From a virus, in IMG/VR virus record IMGVR_UViG_3300030104_006759, positions 2,627 through 62,302 of that record: a stretch of DNA of 59,676 nucleotides; one strand, 5' to 3'. Position 1 is the stretch's first letter. Every line of letters starts with the position of its first letter. Below, in pieces: positions 1 to 6,533 of this stretch. The notes below the pieces were generated by a model. It was not told the origin of the DNA. It worked only from the letters and a program-made list of their open reading frames with translations, and searched no databases. The translations under genes and the position numbers were made by a program.

Positions 1-171
1 GTGATGATGAATAAGGTTAAGACTGATGACCCAGAAACCAACAAGCAGGTTGCCGCTGCTGCTAAAAAACCAAAAGTTAAGTTAGTGCCAAATACAAGAA
101 GAAAAACAGATAAAGTAACAGAGGCAGTTTGGCCCAAAGGACTTTGGAGTAAAGCAAAAAGACATTGGTAA
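1..171 (+). CDS. small lysine-rich hypothetical protein (5' end may lie outside the window)
   Basis: The frame is open from the first base (GTG, with ATG at 4 and 7) to TAA at 169-171, giving about 54-56 residues. The product is basic, alanine/lysine-rich in the middle and ends in a tryptophan-containing basic tail (WPKGLWSKAKRHW). No domain is recognised. No upstream stop is visible, so it may be the C-terminal end of a longer gene. The psbA promoter starts 7 bases after the stop. Confidence 0.5.
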   Translation: MMMNKVKTDDPETNKQVAAAAKKPKVKLVPNTRRKTDKVTEAVWPKGLWSKAKRHW

Positions 172-177
172 GGGGGC

Positions 178-206
178 TTGACAGACTGGCAAAGATGACT
201 TAATAT
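178..206 (+). promoter_or_regulatory. sigma-70-type promoter of psbA
   Basis: TTGACA at 178-183, a 17-base spacer and TAATAT at 201-206 form a near-consensus bacterial promoter. The -10 box overlaps a T4-type late promoter (204-211), so psbA could be read both by unmodified host polymerase and by the late phage-modified polymerase. Confidence 0.75.
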
Positions 207-211
207 AAATA
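204..211 (+). promoter_or_regulatory. T4-type late promoter TATAAATA upstream of psbA
   Basis: TATAAATA is a perfect match to the T4 late promoter recognised by gp55-type sigma with the gp33 coactivator. It overlaps the -10 region of the sigma-70-type promoter. It lies 158 bases before the psbA ATG. Confidence 0.65.
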
Positions 212-368
212 CATGAACGGGTGAGGGTTTCCTCATCATTCATCCGACGCCTTACCAGGACTAAACAGCGTCACTAAACAACAGTCCTTCATACCAACTC
301 TGGAGGGTAGAGTTGGGAATACTTAACCAGTACCACCCCGTACTATTTCTTAACCCTTTTTCAAAACA
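212..368 (+). promoter_or_regulatory. structured psbA 5' untranslated leader
   Basis: About 157 bases without a gene lie between the promoters and the psbA ATG. Visible structures are a 5-bp hairpin at 222-235 (TGAGG/CCTCA, loop GTTT) and a perfect 8-bp hairpin at 294-301/309-316 whose 7-base loop is GGAGGGT, i.e. it exposes a Shine-Dalgarno-like GGAGG. No Shine-Dalgarno lies in the usual place before the ATG. Structured psbA leaders (PhotoRC-type RNA motifs) are known from marine cyanobacteria and cyanophages; assignment to that class is a guess. Confidence 0.5.
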
Positions 369-1448
369 ATGGCTACAACACTTACAAGACAACAATCCCA
401 AAATACTTGGGAATCATTCTGCGAGTGGGTTACATCCACCAACAACCGTCTCTATGTCGGTTGGTTCGGTGTTCTGATGATCCCTACACTGCTCGCCGCT
501 ACAGTTTGCTTCATCGTTGCGTTCGTCGCAGCACCTCCCGTTGATATCGACGGCATCCGTGAGCCCGTTGCTGGTTCACTGATCTATGGCAACAACATCA
601 TCTCTGGTGCTGTTGTTCCTAGTTCCAATGCTATTGGACTCCACTTCTATCCCATCTGGGAAGCTGCCTCTATCGATGAGTGGCTGTATAACGGTGGTCC
701 TTACCAGTTGGTAGTATTCCACTTCCTCATTGGCATCTTCTGCTACATGGGTCGTGAGTGGGAACTGTCCTACAGACTGGGTATGCGCCCCTGGATCTGT
801 GTTGCTTACAGCGCACCTGTCGCTGCTGCATCCGCAGTATTCCTTGTTTATCCTTTCGGTCAAGGTAGTTTCAGCGATGGTATGCCTCTTGGTATTTCTG
901 GTACTTTTAACTTCATGCTTGTATTCCAAGCAGAACACAATATCCTTATGCACCCGTTCCACATGCTCGGTGTTGCTGGGGTATTCGGTGGATCTCTTTT
1001 CTCTGCTATGCATGGAAGTCTGGTTACTTCTTCGCTGGTTCGCGAAACCACAGAGAACGATTCACTTAACTACGGTTACAAGTTCGGTCAAGAAGAAGAG
1101 ACGTACAACATCGTCGCCGCTCACGGATACTTTGGTCGTCTGATCTTCCAATACGCATCGTTCAACAACTCCCGTTCACTGCACTTCTTCCTGGCAGCAT
1201 GGCCAGTAGTCGGCATCTGGTTCACTGCACTGGGCGTAAGCACCATGGCCTTCAACCTGAACGGTTTCAACTTCAACCAGTCCATCCTTGATGGTCAGGG
1301 TCGTGTCCTGAACACCTGGGCAGACGTTCTTAACAGAGCAAACCTGGGCATGGAAGTCATGCACGAGCGCAATGCTCATAACTTCCCACTCGACCTCGCC
1401 GCTGCTGAGTCTACTCCTGTAGCACTCACCGCACCTGCTGTTGGTTGA
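369..1448 (+). CDS. psbA: photosystem II reaction-centre protein D1
   Basis: D1 binds the P680 chlorophylls, pheophytin, QB and the Mn4CaO5 cluster in the thylakoid membrane; phage copies replace the rapidly damaged host D1 during infection. The 359-aa product keeps canonical numbering: TyrZ Y161, D170, E189, H190, H198 (P680 ligand), H215 and H272 (iron), S264, H332, E333, H337, D342 and the processing site after A344, followed by a 15-residue C-terminal extension. Residue 130 is Glu, the form associated with high-light D1 isoforms. The gene is intact, without intron, and of higher GC than its small neighbours. It has both an early-type and a late promoter, and a terminator at 1474-1499. Confidence 0.99.
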   Translation: MATTLTRQQSQNTWESFCEWVTSTNNRLYVGWFGVLMIPTLLAATVCFIVAFVAAPPVDIDGIREPVAGSLIYGNNIISGAVVPSSNAIGLHFYPIWEAASIDEWLYNGGPYQLVVFHFLIGIFCYMGREWELSYRLGMRPWICVAYSAPVAAASAVFLVYPFGQGSFSDGMPLGISGTFNFMLVFQAEHNILMHPFHMLGVAGVFGGSLFSAMHGSLVTSSLVRETTENDSLNYGYKFGQEEETYNIVAAHGYFGRLIFQYASFNNSRSLHFFLAAWPVVGIWFTALGVSTMAFNLNGFNFNQSILDGQGRVLNTWADVLNRANLGMEVMHERNAHNFPLDLAAAESTPVALTAPAVG

Positions 1449-1473
1449 CACACAACTGAATAAATTGTAAAAT
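1445..1473 (+). promoter_or_regulatory. purC promoter nested against the psbA terminator
   Basis: TTGACA (1445-1450, overlapping the psbA stop), a 17-base spacer and TAAAAT (1468-1473) form a strong sigma-70-type promoter. The -10 box touches the terminator hairpin, so the predicted start (about 1480) lies at the end of its 5' arm and new transcripts cannot fold the terminator. The -35 box is 54 bases before the purC ATG, the same as at 5708 and 6480. Confidence 0.65.
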
Positions 1474-1499
1474 AGAGGGGTCTAACCCCTCTTTTTTTA
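1474..1499 (+). terminator. intrinsic terminator after psbA
   Basis: A 7-bp GC-rich stem (1474-1480 with 1486-1492, AGAGGGG/CCCCTCT), 5-base loop and a run of seven T. The purC ATG begins directly after the T-run. Confidence 0.9.
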
Positions 1500-2197
1500 T
1501 GGAAGTAATTACCAAAGGAAAGGTAAAAACTGTATCTCAAGGTGATGATGCAGAGCAAGTCATTATTGAGTATCATGATAAAGTTACTGCAGGGAATGGA
1601 GAAAAGGAAGATTATCCTTTAGGAAAAGGCCCTCTTTGCTGCAGTATCTCATCTATCATTTTTGAAAAACTTTCTAAAGAAGGCATCCCAACTCACTACA
1701 TTAATATGGTTGGTGCCAATAAAATGATTTGTAGGAAAGTAGATATCGTTCCACTAGAAGTTATTTGTAGGAATCGTGCTGCTGGAACTATCGTCAAGCA
1801 AACAACCTTGAAAGAAGGTCAACCATTCCCACATCCTATCGTTGAATTCTATCTGAAGGATGATAGTAAGAATGATCCTCTGCTTACACCAGACCGTGTG
1901 CGTCTGATGGGTTATGATCCTCAACCCTTCATTGACATGACCATGCGTATCAATGATTATCTCCGACAGATGTTTTATATTATGGGTATTGACCTGGTTG
2001 ATTTTAAACTTGAGTATGGATACAATGCTCATGGAGAACTATTGTTAGCTGATGAAATAAGTCCTGATAGTATGAGACTGTGGAAAATTGGTGGCAATGA
2101 AAGATTCGATAAAGATCTATTCCGAAAGGATGAAGGAGATATTGTACCTGCTTATAGAGAAATTTTAGATAAACTTACACCACTTATTGGCAGTTAA
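1499..2197 (+). CDS. purC: SAICAR synthetase (PurC), purine biosynthesis
   Basis: Phosphoribosylaminoimidazole-succinocarboxamide synthase joins CAIR and aspartate using ATP in cytoplasmic purine synthesis. The 232-aa product has the expected family length. Recognisable motifs are the N-terminal GKVKTV loop region, RNRAAGTIVKQ (family RNxAAGSxxKR) and LADEISPDSMRLWK (family LADEISPDxxRLW). The ATG at 1499 is fixed by the family N-terminus, yet it follows a terminator T-run and has no Shine-Dalgarno, so it is presumably translated from the short leader made by the 1445-1473 promoter. purN follows closely, so two purine steps are encoded together to feed DNA replication. Confidence 0.96.
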   Translation: MEVITKGKVKTVSQGDDAEQVIIEYHDKVTAGNGEKEDYPLGKGPLCCSISSIIFEKLSKEGIPTHYINMVGANKMICRKVDIVPLEVICRNRAAGTIVKQTTLKEGQPFPHPIVEFYLKDDSKNDPLLTPDRVRLMGYDPQPFIDMTMRINDYLRQMFYIMGIDLVDFKLEYGYNAHGELLLADEISPDSMRLWKIGGNERFDKDLFRKDEGDIVPAYREILDKLTPLIGS

Positions 2198-2199
2198 TT

Positions 2200-2445
2200 A
2201 TGAGTGAAAATAAAATTACTCCTCAAACGTATATTGACATGAACAAGGAGTTTGTTGAAGAAGGAACTATGGTAAGACTTGTAGTTCCAACTCAAGAAGC
2301 AATTGATAAATGGTTAGAGGATTCAAAAAAAGTAGATTGGATTGAACCACCAGCTGGAAAGGATATGGTCGCTGAAATGTGGGAGAAACTTGGAATATAT
2401 ACGATTGAGGAGAGAGAACAATATAGGATTAATAACGGTCTTTAA
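2200..2445 (+). CDS. hypothetical protein between purC and purN
   Basis: An 81-aa soluble, acidic protein beginning 2 bases after the purC stop and ending 13 bases before purN, so it belongs to the same transcript. It has a central hydrophobic VRLVVPTQEAIDKWL segment and a tyrosine-rich C-terminus. No domain is recognised. Its place between two purine genes suggests co-expression only; no function is implied. Confidence 0.7.
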   Translation: MSENKITPQTYIDMNKEFVEEGTMVRLVVPTQEAIDKWLEDSKKVDWIEPPAGKDMVAEMWEKLGIYTIEEREQYRINNGL

Positions 2446-2458
2446 TGAAACAAATCAA

Positions 2459-2983
2459 ATGAGAATAGGTATCATGTGCTCTGGTAATGGGACTAATTTT
2501 GAGAACATTGTAACCAGATGCCATAAACATGAAGTTGTGGTCATGATTCACAATATAAAAGATTGTGGAGCAGTAGAACGAGCACAAAGATTAGACATCC
2601 CATATCGACATTGTAAATCGAAGGATGATGATAAATTAATTTCCACACTTAAAGCATATAAAGTTGATTTGGTTGTCCTGGCTGGTTGGATGAGGATAGT
2701 ATCTCCAAAATTCATATCTGCTTTTGATAAAATTATCAATGTCCATCCTTCACTTCTACCCAAATACAAAGGATTAAATGCTATTGGACAAGCACTTGAG
2801 AGTGGAGATAAACTTACTGGATGCACAGTTCATTATGTCACAGAAGAATTAGATTCTGGAGAAATAATAGAACAATCTATTGTCAATATCTGTCCTGGTG
2901 ATACTATAGATACTCTTACTCAAAGAGTTCAGAAGGCAGAGTATAGATTGCTGCCTATGGTTATTAATAATATGATAACATGA
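2459..2983 (+). CDS. purN: phosphoribosylglycinamide formyltransferase (PurN)
   Basis: GAR transformylase transfers formyl from 10-formyl-THF to glycinamide ribonucleotide in purine synthesis. The 174-aa product starts MRIGIMCSGNGTNFE (GAR-binding glycine loop), carries NVHPSLLPKYKG (family NIHPSLLPxYxG with the catalytic Asn and His) and TEELDSGEII with the catalytic Asp. The open frame extends upstream, but the ATG at 2459 matches the family N-terminus and avoids overlap with the previous gene. Slightly shorter than bacterial PurN (about 190-215 aa). Confidence 0.95.
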   Translation: MRIGIMCSGNGTNFENIVTRCHKHEVVVMIHNIKDCGAVERAQRLDIPYRHCKSKDDDKLISTLKAYKVDLVVLAGWMRIVSPKFISAFDKIINVHPSLLPKYKGLNAIGQALESGDKLTGCTVHYVTEELDSGEIIEQSIVNICPGDTIDTLTQRVQKAEYRLLPMVINNMIT

Positions 2984-3180
2984 CCACACTTATTAATTAC
3001 GCTGCAGCATTTTGGTCTGTGACCGTAATGAACTGTATTCAACCAGTGAACTGGCAGTATTGTCTTCCTGTTCATGAATGGTTACTACCAGATCTCTATC
3101 AAGGTGCTCAGATGTATCTTGACAAGAGGATGGATTTCTTGTATAAATCTGAAAGGGACATCCTGAATAGCATTAAATGA
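2980..3180 (+). CDS. hypothetical protein
   Basis: A 66-aa product overlapping purN by 4 bases (ATGA) and talC by 4 bases, so it is translationally coupled to both. It is rich in aromatic residues (W, Y) with a mildly hydrophobic N-terminal third. No domain is recognised. Confidence 0.65.
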   Translation: MTTLINYAAAFWSVTVMNCIQPVNWQYCLPVHEWLLPDLYQGAQMYLDKRMDFLYKSERDILNSIK

Positions 3181-3815
3181 AAATCTTTTTAGACACAGCA
3201 GACACCGACGTAATTGACAAATATTTCTCAACAGGATTGGTTGATGGTGTCACAACTAATCCTACACTCATTATGAAGAGTGGAAAGAATCCGGAAGATG
3301 TATATCAAAAAATTAAAGATATTGGTGTTCAAGACATCAGTATGGAGGTCATGGGATCTGATCTTGAGATGTATGATGAGGGTCTCCGACTGTATGAAAA
3401 GTTTGGCAATGTTGCCACAATTAAAGTCCCTTGCACGAGAGAGGGCCTGATCGTCTGTAAACGACTGTCTGAACAGGGTGTCCGTGTGAATGTCACACTC
3501 ATCTTCTGTGCCGCTCAGGCAGTCCTAGCAGCGAAGGCAGGGGCAACATACGTTTCTCCCTTTGTAGGACGTTTAGACGATCAGTCAGTGGCAGGCCTGG
3601 AGGTTGTTCGATCTATCACCGGACTGTATCAAATCCATGGCATCAGAACTCAAGTTCTTTCTGCATCCATTCGTAGTGTGCAACGTGCAGTGAGGTCATG
3701 GTATAACGGTGCAGAGATTGTCACCATGCCACCTAGTGTTCTTGAGCAGATGTATGATCATGTTCTTACCGATAAGGGTATGGAAATTTTTGAGAATGAC
3801 TGGGAATCCGTTTAA
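3177..3815 (+). CDS. talC: transaldolase, TalC type
   Basis: Small transaldolase/fructose-6-phosphate-aldolase family enzyme of the pentose phosphate pathway; phage TalC is thought to help generate NADPH and ribose for nucleotides. The 212-aa product begins MKIFLDTADTDVI and has VTTNPTLI and the Schiff-base lysine K83 in TIKVPCT, with the usual length of the TalC subfamily (210-220 aa). Coupled to the upstream small ORF by an ATGA overlap. Works in the same direction as the CP12-like gene at 27162, which would inhibit the Calvin cycle. Confidence 0.97.
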   Translation: MKIFLDTADTDVIDKYFSTGLVDGVTTNPTLIMKSGKNPEDVYQKIKDIGVQDISMEVMGSDLEMYDEGLRLYEKFGNVATIKVPCTREGLIVCKRLSEQGVRVNVTLIFCAAQAVLAAKAGATYVSPFVGRLDDQSVAGLEVVRSITGLYQIHGIRTQVLSASIRSVQRAVRSWYNGAEIVTMPPSVLEQMYDHVLTDKGMEIFENDWESV

Positions 3816-3817
3816 AA

Positions 3818-4000
3818 ATGACCCATTTTACATGCACTTCGGAAAAAGATTATGATCGTCATGATTATAAAGTTGTTCGGAATGATGGAAAGTCTGTGAC
3901 AGTTGGTTCATGGGATCAAGTCACTGAAATCTGGTGGAACACACCTTCCCAATCATTGTCTCACGTAGAAGTTTTGGATAAGAAGAAAGGATTCAGATAA
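3818..4000 (+). CDS. hypothetical protein
   Basis: A 60-aa soluble protein starting 2 bases after talC. It contains a short beta-rich DYKVVRNDGKSVTVGSWDQV stretch and a tryptophan pair. No known domain. Last gene before the psbD promoter. Confidence 0.65.
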   Translation: MTHFTCTSEKDYDRHDYKVVRNDGKSVTVGSWDQVTEIWWNTPSQSLSHVEVLDKKKGFR

Positions 4001-4019
4001 ATTTAAGTATTTCTTCCTG

Positions 4020-4053
4020 TTGACTATTCTTGTAAACTTGTGTAAACTAAATA
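4020..4053 (+). promoter_or_regulatory. psbD promoter region: possible early -35/-10 plus late CTAAATA
   Basis: TTGACT (4020-4025) is followed after 17 bases by TAAACT (4043-4048), a fair sigma-70-type promoter. CTAAATA at 4047-4053 matches the late-promoter core used elsewhere in the window. As at psbA, the two promoter types overlap. Confidence 0.5.
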
Positions 4054-4079
4054 CCATAAGAATTCTAAGAGGTTAATTT

Positions 4080-5141
4080 TTGGCTTCATCTACACTTTCA
4101 CCCCCCAGGAGCAATGGAGGATGGTTCGATGTCCTGGATGACTGGCTTAAACGAGATCGTTTTGTTTTTGTGGGCTGGTCTGGAATATTACTTTTTCCCA
4201 CTGCTTATCTGGCCATTGGCGGCTGGCTTACTGGCACAACTTTTGTCACGAGTTGGTACACCCACGGTCTTGCTAGTTCCTATCTTGAGGGTGCTAATTT
4301 TCTCACGGCGGCTGTGTCAACGCCTGCTGATGCTATGGGTCATTCTCTTCTTCTACTTTGGGGTCCTGAAGCTCAGGGCGATTTCGTCAGGTGGTGCCAA
4401 CTTGGAGGGCTTTGGTCCTTTGTTGCTCTCCACGGTGCGTTCGCTCTAATCGGTTTCATGCTCCGCCAGTTTGAACTGGCACGTCTCGTCGGAATTAGAC
4501 CCTACAATGCTATTGCTTTCTCTGGTCCTATTGCTGTCTTTGTCAGCGTTTTTCTTCTCTATCCTCTGGGACAGTCGTCCTGGTTCTTCGCGCCATCGTT
4601 TGGGGTTGCGGCTATTTTCCGCTTCCTACTTTTCCTACAAGGTTTCCACAATTGGACGCTTAATCCGTTCCACATGATGGGAGTCGCAGGTATTCTTGGT
4701 GGTGCTCTTCTATCTGCAATTCACGGAGTTACCGTTGAAAACACACTCTACCAAGATGGTGAGCAGGCAAGTACTTTCAAGGCTTTTGAACCTACGCAAG
4801 AGGAGGAAACTTACTCGATGGTTACTGCGAACCGTTTCTGGTCACAGATCTTCGGTGTTGCTTTTAGTAACAAGCGTTGGTTGCATTTCTTTATGCTCTT
4901 CGTTCCCGTCATGGGTCTCTGGGTCAGTTCTATCGGTATTATTGGACTCGCTCTTAATCTTCGTGCTTACGACTTTGTATCTCAGGAGATTCGTGCAGCA
5001 GAAGATCCAGAGTTTGAGACTTTCTATACCAAGAACATTCTTTTGAATGAAGGTATCAGAGCATGGTTAGCACCTGCCGACCAACCACATGAAGATTTTG
5101 TGTTCCCTGAAGAAGTTCTTCCAAGAGGTAACGCACTGTGA
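4080..5141 (+). CDS. psbD: photosystem II reaction-centre protein D2
   Basis: D2 pairs with D1 in the photosystem II core and carries QA. The 353-aa product is full length, with residues one position above canonical: TyrD at Y161, the P680 ligand at H198 (FHMMGVAG), iron-binding histidines in SAIHG and RWLHFF. The best start is TTG at 4080: it is preceded by AAGAGG at 4067-4072 with a 7-base gap, and it gives the conserved short N-terminus. No in-frame ATG lies in the conserved N-terminal region. Followed by a GTGA-overlapping small gene. Confidence 0.98.
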   Translation: MASSTLSPPRSNGGWFDVLDDWLKRDRFVFVGWSGILLFPTAYLAIGGWLTGTTFVTSWYTHGLASSYLEGANFLTAAVSTPADAMGHSLLLLWGPEAQGDFVRWCQLGGLWSFVALHGAFALIGFMLRQFELARLVGIRPYNAIAFSGPIAVFVSVFLLYPLGQSSWFFAPSFGVAAIFRFLLFLQGFHNWTLNPFHMMGVAGILGGALLSAIHGVTVENTLYQDGEQASTFKAFEPTQEEETYSMVTANRFWSQIFGVAFSNKRWLHFFMLFVPVMGLWVSSIGIIGLALNLRAYDFVSQEIRAAEDPEFETFYTKNILLNEGIRAWLAPADQPHEDFVFPEEVLPRGNAL

Positions 5142-5248
5142 TTCAGTTCGCATTAGGATTGCTCATCGGGTATTTTGTTACCCGATTGGTAATTACCCTC
5201 TACAAAACGTCTAGGGTTTTATATGAAAACTTTAGGCACATGGGGTAG
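5138..5248 (+). CDS. 36-aa single-span membrane protein overlapping psbD
   Basis: A GTG start overlaps the psbD TGA (GTGA). An AGAGG sits about 9 bases upstream inside psbD. The product is [19 protein letters not shown] followed by a short basic/polar tail: one transmembrane helix. Function unknown; the position suggests a photosystem-associated or envelope small protein. Confidence 0.5.
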   Translation: MIQFALGLLIGYFVTRLVITLYKTSRVLYENFRHMG

Positions 5249-5252
5249 GTAA

Positions 5253-5450
5253 ATGATAGCATTTCTATACTTAGGATGTTTATTTGCCTTAGGAGGCGCT
5301 GCCTTTGCTCTTATGTATTACAATCTTAAATCTATTTACTGGGGTGCTAGACCTCGGAAACACCCTGAAGCTCCTGAATTAGGAGAAGAAGTAATGTATG
5401 TTGATCTTACAAGAGAAAGATTGGAACAACTATACGAGGAAGACAAATGA
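5253..5450 (+). CDS. 65-aa single-span membrane protein
   Basis: An N-terminal hydrophobic helix (residues 2-23) is followed by a cytoplasmic-type tail with APELGEEVMYVDL and a charged C-terminus. It starts 4 bases after the previous small gene and overlaps psbN by 4 bases. No named family. Part of the small-membrane-protein run behind psbD. Confidence 0.7.
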   Translation: MIAFLYLGCLFALGGAAFALMYYNLKSIYWGARPRKHPEAPELGEEVMYVDLTRERLEQLYEEDK

Positions 5451-5566
5451 ATTTAATTGTTATTATCTGTCTGGCAATGGTGTTTATGACTTCATACGGT
5501 ATTTACTTATCGTTTGGACCACCATCTAAACAATTAGATGACATATTTGATGAACATGAACACTAG
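5447..5566 (+). CDS. psbN: PsbN, photosystem II assembly factor
   Basis: The 39-aa product has one N-terminal transmembrane helix (about residues 2-22) followed by SYGIYLSFGPPSKQLDDIFDEHEH cut here into its signature parts: a GxY-SFGPPSK core and a D-FDEHEH end, matching the host pattern (GPPSK-L-DPF-EHED). PsbN is a thylakoid protein needed for photosystem II assembly and repair. It overlaps the preceding gene by ATGA with a GAGGAAG Shine-Dalgarno upstream. Together with psbA and psbD it suggests the phage supports photosystem II repair, not only D1 supply. Short length makes it easy to miss. Confidence 0.85.
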   Translation: MNLIVIICLAMVFMTSYGIYLSFGPPSKQLDDIFDEHEH

Positions 5567-5630
5567 AGGATGTTGCGGAGCAGGTTGTTATGACTGTCCA
5601 TTCAGACCATCACCACGAACCAAACGGTGA
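5556..5630 (+). CDS. 24-aa cysteine-rich micro-protein (CCGxGCxxCP motif)
   Basis: An ATG inside the 3' end of psbN opens a frame giving MNTRGCCGAGCYDCPFRPSP plus four more residues. The CCGxGCxxCP pattern resembles the conserved cysteine motif of small proteins found in many bacteria (DUF5522-like/oxidoreductase-like N-terminal motif), which could bind metal. It overlaps psbN by 11 bases and the next gene by 41 bases. Very short, so it could be chance, but four cysteines in a known pattern argue for a real gene. Confidence 0.5.
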   Translation: MNTRGCCGAGCYDCPFRPSPRTKR

Positions 5631-5724
5631 GAGCACCACAATCAAAGAACTGTTGGTTGGGTGTATAATAATATTTGCTTTCACCATCATTTGTTTCCTG
5701 GTCATGCTTGCAGGAATGCTTTAA
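5590..5724 (+). CDS. 44-aa single-span membrane protein with His-rich N-terminus
   Basis: Begins MTVHSDHHHEPNGE, followed by one transmembrane helix (about residues 22-44, GCIIIFAFTIICFLVMLAG). Overlaps the cysteine-rich ORF by 41 bases in another frame and ends 14 bases before a terminator hairpin. Unknown function; last of the psbD-linked small membrane genes. Confidence 0.55.
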   Translation: MTVHSDHHHEPNGESTTIKELLVGCIIIFAFTIICFLVMLAGML

Positions 5725-5736
5725 ATCTATTATACT
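5708..5736 (+). promoter_or_regulatory. promoter nested against terminator (module copy 2)
   Basis: TTGCAG (5708-5713), 17-base spacer, TATACT (5731-5736). The -10 box ends 2 bases before the terminator hairpin. The -35 box is 54 bases and the -10 box 31 bases before the ATG at 5762, identical to the purC and 6534 copies. Confidence 0.6.
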
Positions 5737-5738
5737 AT

Positions 5739-5760
5739 GGGGGTATCGAACCCCCTTTTT
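5739..5760 (+). terminator. intrinsic terminator of the psbD transcript
   Basis: GGGGGT (5739-5744) pairs with ACCCCC (5750-5755) around a 5-base loop, followed by five T. The next start codon is 1 base beyond the T-run. Confidence 0.85.
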
Positions 5761-5761
5761 C

Positions 5762-5923
5762 ATGTCCAATTCTCTTGATAGGATAGCAGAGTCCCTGGAA
5801 AGGATAGCAAACGTTTTAGAAAACGAAACTATTACCATTAATATGATTCATGGGCATATTGAAAATATTGATCATGCTCACATTGATGATGGTGAGATTG
5901 ATGTTCACAGCAAGAGTTACTGA
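5762..5923 (+). CDS. hypothetical protein, 53 aa
   Basis: The ATG at 5762 is chosen because the longer open frame would run through the upstream terminator. Product MSNSLDRIAESLERIANVLE has an N-terminal amphipathic helix of heptad type, then a histidine/aspartate-rich C-terminal half. No Shine-Dalgarno; like purC it starts directly after a terminator T-run and has a nested promoter. Confidence 0.65.
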   Translation: MSNSLDRIAESLERIANVLENETITINMIHGHIENIDHAHIDDGEIDVHSKSY

Positions 5924-5925
5924 TT

Positions 5926-6222
5926 ATGGCACCTAAGAAAAAAGAGTATGTTGATACCGTCTTGCCTGTCTCTGGTGATGGTGTTGACTATGAAGTGATC
6001 AGTCGTCAGATCACTGAGAATGCACATCGTGAGTGGCCTGACATTAAGTCTGACCCTTATGATGAGATCGTAGAGCAGAGAAAGAAAACCTGCTACGGTA
6101 ATCCTGAAGAAGTATTTGAGACATACGAAACAGTAAGGTATCGTAAGTATCATCCTGTTCCTGACCCTGTTGAAGTTAAGGTTGAAAAGAAGGTGACTGA
6201 GGAACAGAAGGTTAATGCATAA
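5926..6222 (+). CDS. hypothetical protein, 98 aa
   Basis: Soluble, lysine- and glutamate-rich protein starting 2 bases after the previous stop. The C-terminus is a charged EVKVEKKVTEEQKVNA tail. No domain recognised. Confidence 0.7.
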   Translation: MAPKKKEYVDTVLPVSGDGVDYEVISRQITENAHREWPDIKSDPYDEIVEQRKKTCYGNPEEVFETYETVRYRKYHPVPDPVEVKVEKKVTEEQKVNA

Positions 6223-6247
6223 TATATAATACAAATCATAGTAAATT

Positions 6248-6496
6248 ATGTCCTGTAATCTTCGATTAAAAATTTTAGAAGCTCTTCGTGCTGATGCAGA
6301 AGGCAACATTGCTAAAGCAAAGGCAAATATCGAAGTTTATCTTCATCAACCTGTGGGTATTGGTGAACATCCTGATGTTCTTGGTGCAATTCAAGAACAA
6401 CTAGATATCATCGCACATGATGAAGAGAGGATAGAGGTTCTAGAAGAACACTTTGGACTTGGCGAAGATGACGTTGATGTTGATTGGACTGCATAA
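6248..6496 (+). CDS. hypothetical helical protein, 82 aa
   Basis: Mostly helical: two heptad-like segments (residues 4-30 and 45-70), ending in an acidic LGEDDVDVDWTA tail. Resembles small conserved cyanophage proteins of unknown function. Its last codons contain the -35 box of the promoter for the next gene. Confidence 0.7.
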   Translation: MSCNLRLKILEALRADAEGNIAKAKANIEVYLHQPVGIGEHPDVLGAIQEQLDIIAHDEERIEVLEEHFGLGEDDVDVDWTA

Positions 6497-6508
6497 CTGT
6501 GATATACT
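6480..6508 (+). promoter_or_regulatory. promoter nested against terminator (module copy 3)
   Basis: TTGATT (6480-6485), 17-base spacer, TATACT (6503-6508). The terminator hairpin begins 1 base after the -10 box; predicted start near 6515, at the end of the 5' arm. Distances to the ATG at 6534 are 54 and 31 bases, as in copies 1 and 2. Confidence 0.65.
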
Positions 6509-6509
6509 A

Positions 6510-6533
6510 AGAGGGTTAACGCCCTCTTTTTTT
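6510..6533 (+). terminator. intrinsic terminator
   Basis: AGAGGG (6510-6515) pairs with CCCTCT (6522-6527) around a 6-base loop; seven T (6527-6533) follow and run into the next ATG. Confidence 0.85.

Noticed and set aside
576-1451. Long minus-strand open frames across psbA
   Set aside because: They are shadows of the strongly conserved D1 coding frame, lack ribosome sites and resemble no protein. An antisense RNA is possible but no sequence signal shows it.
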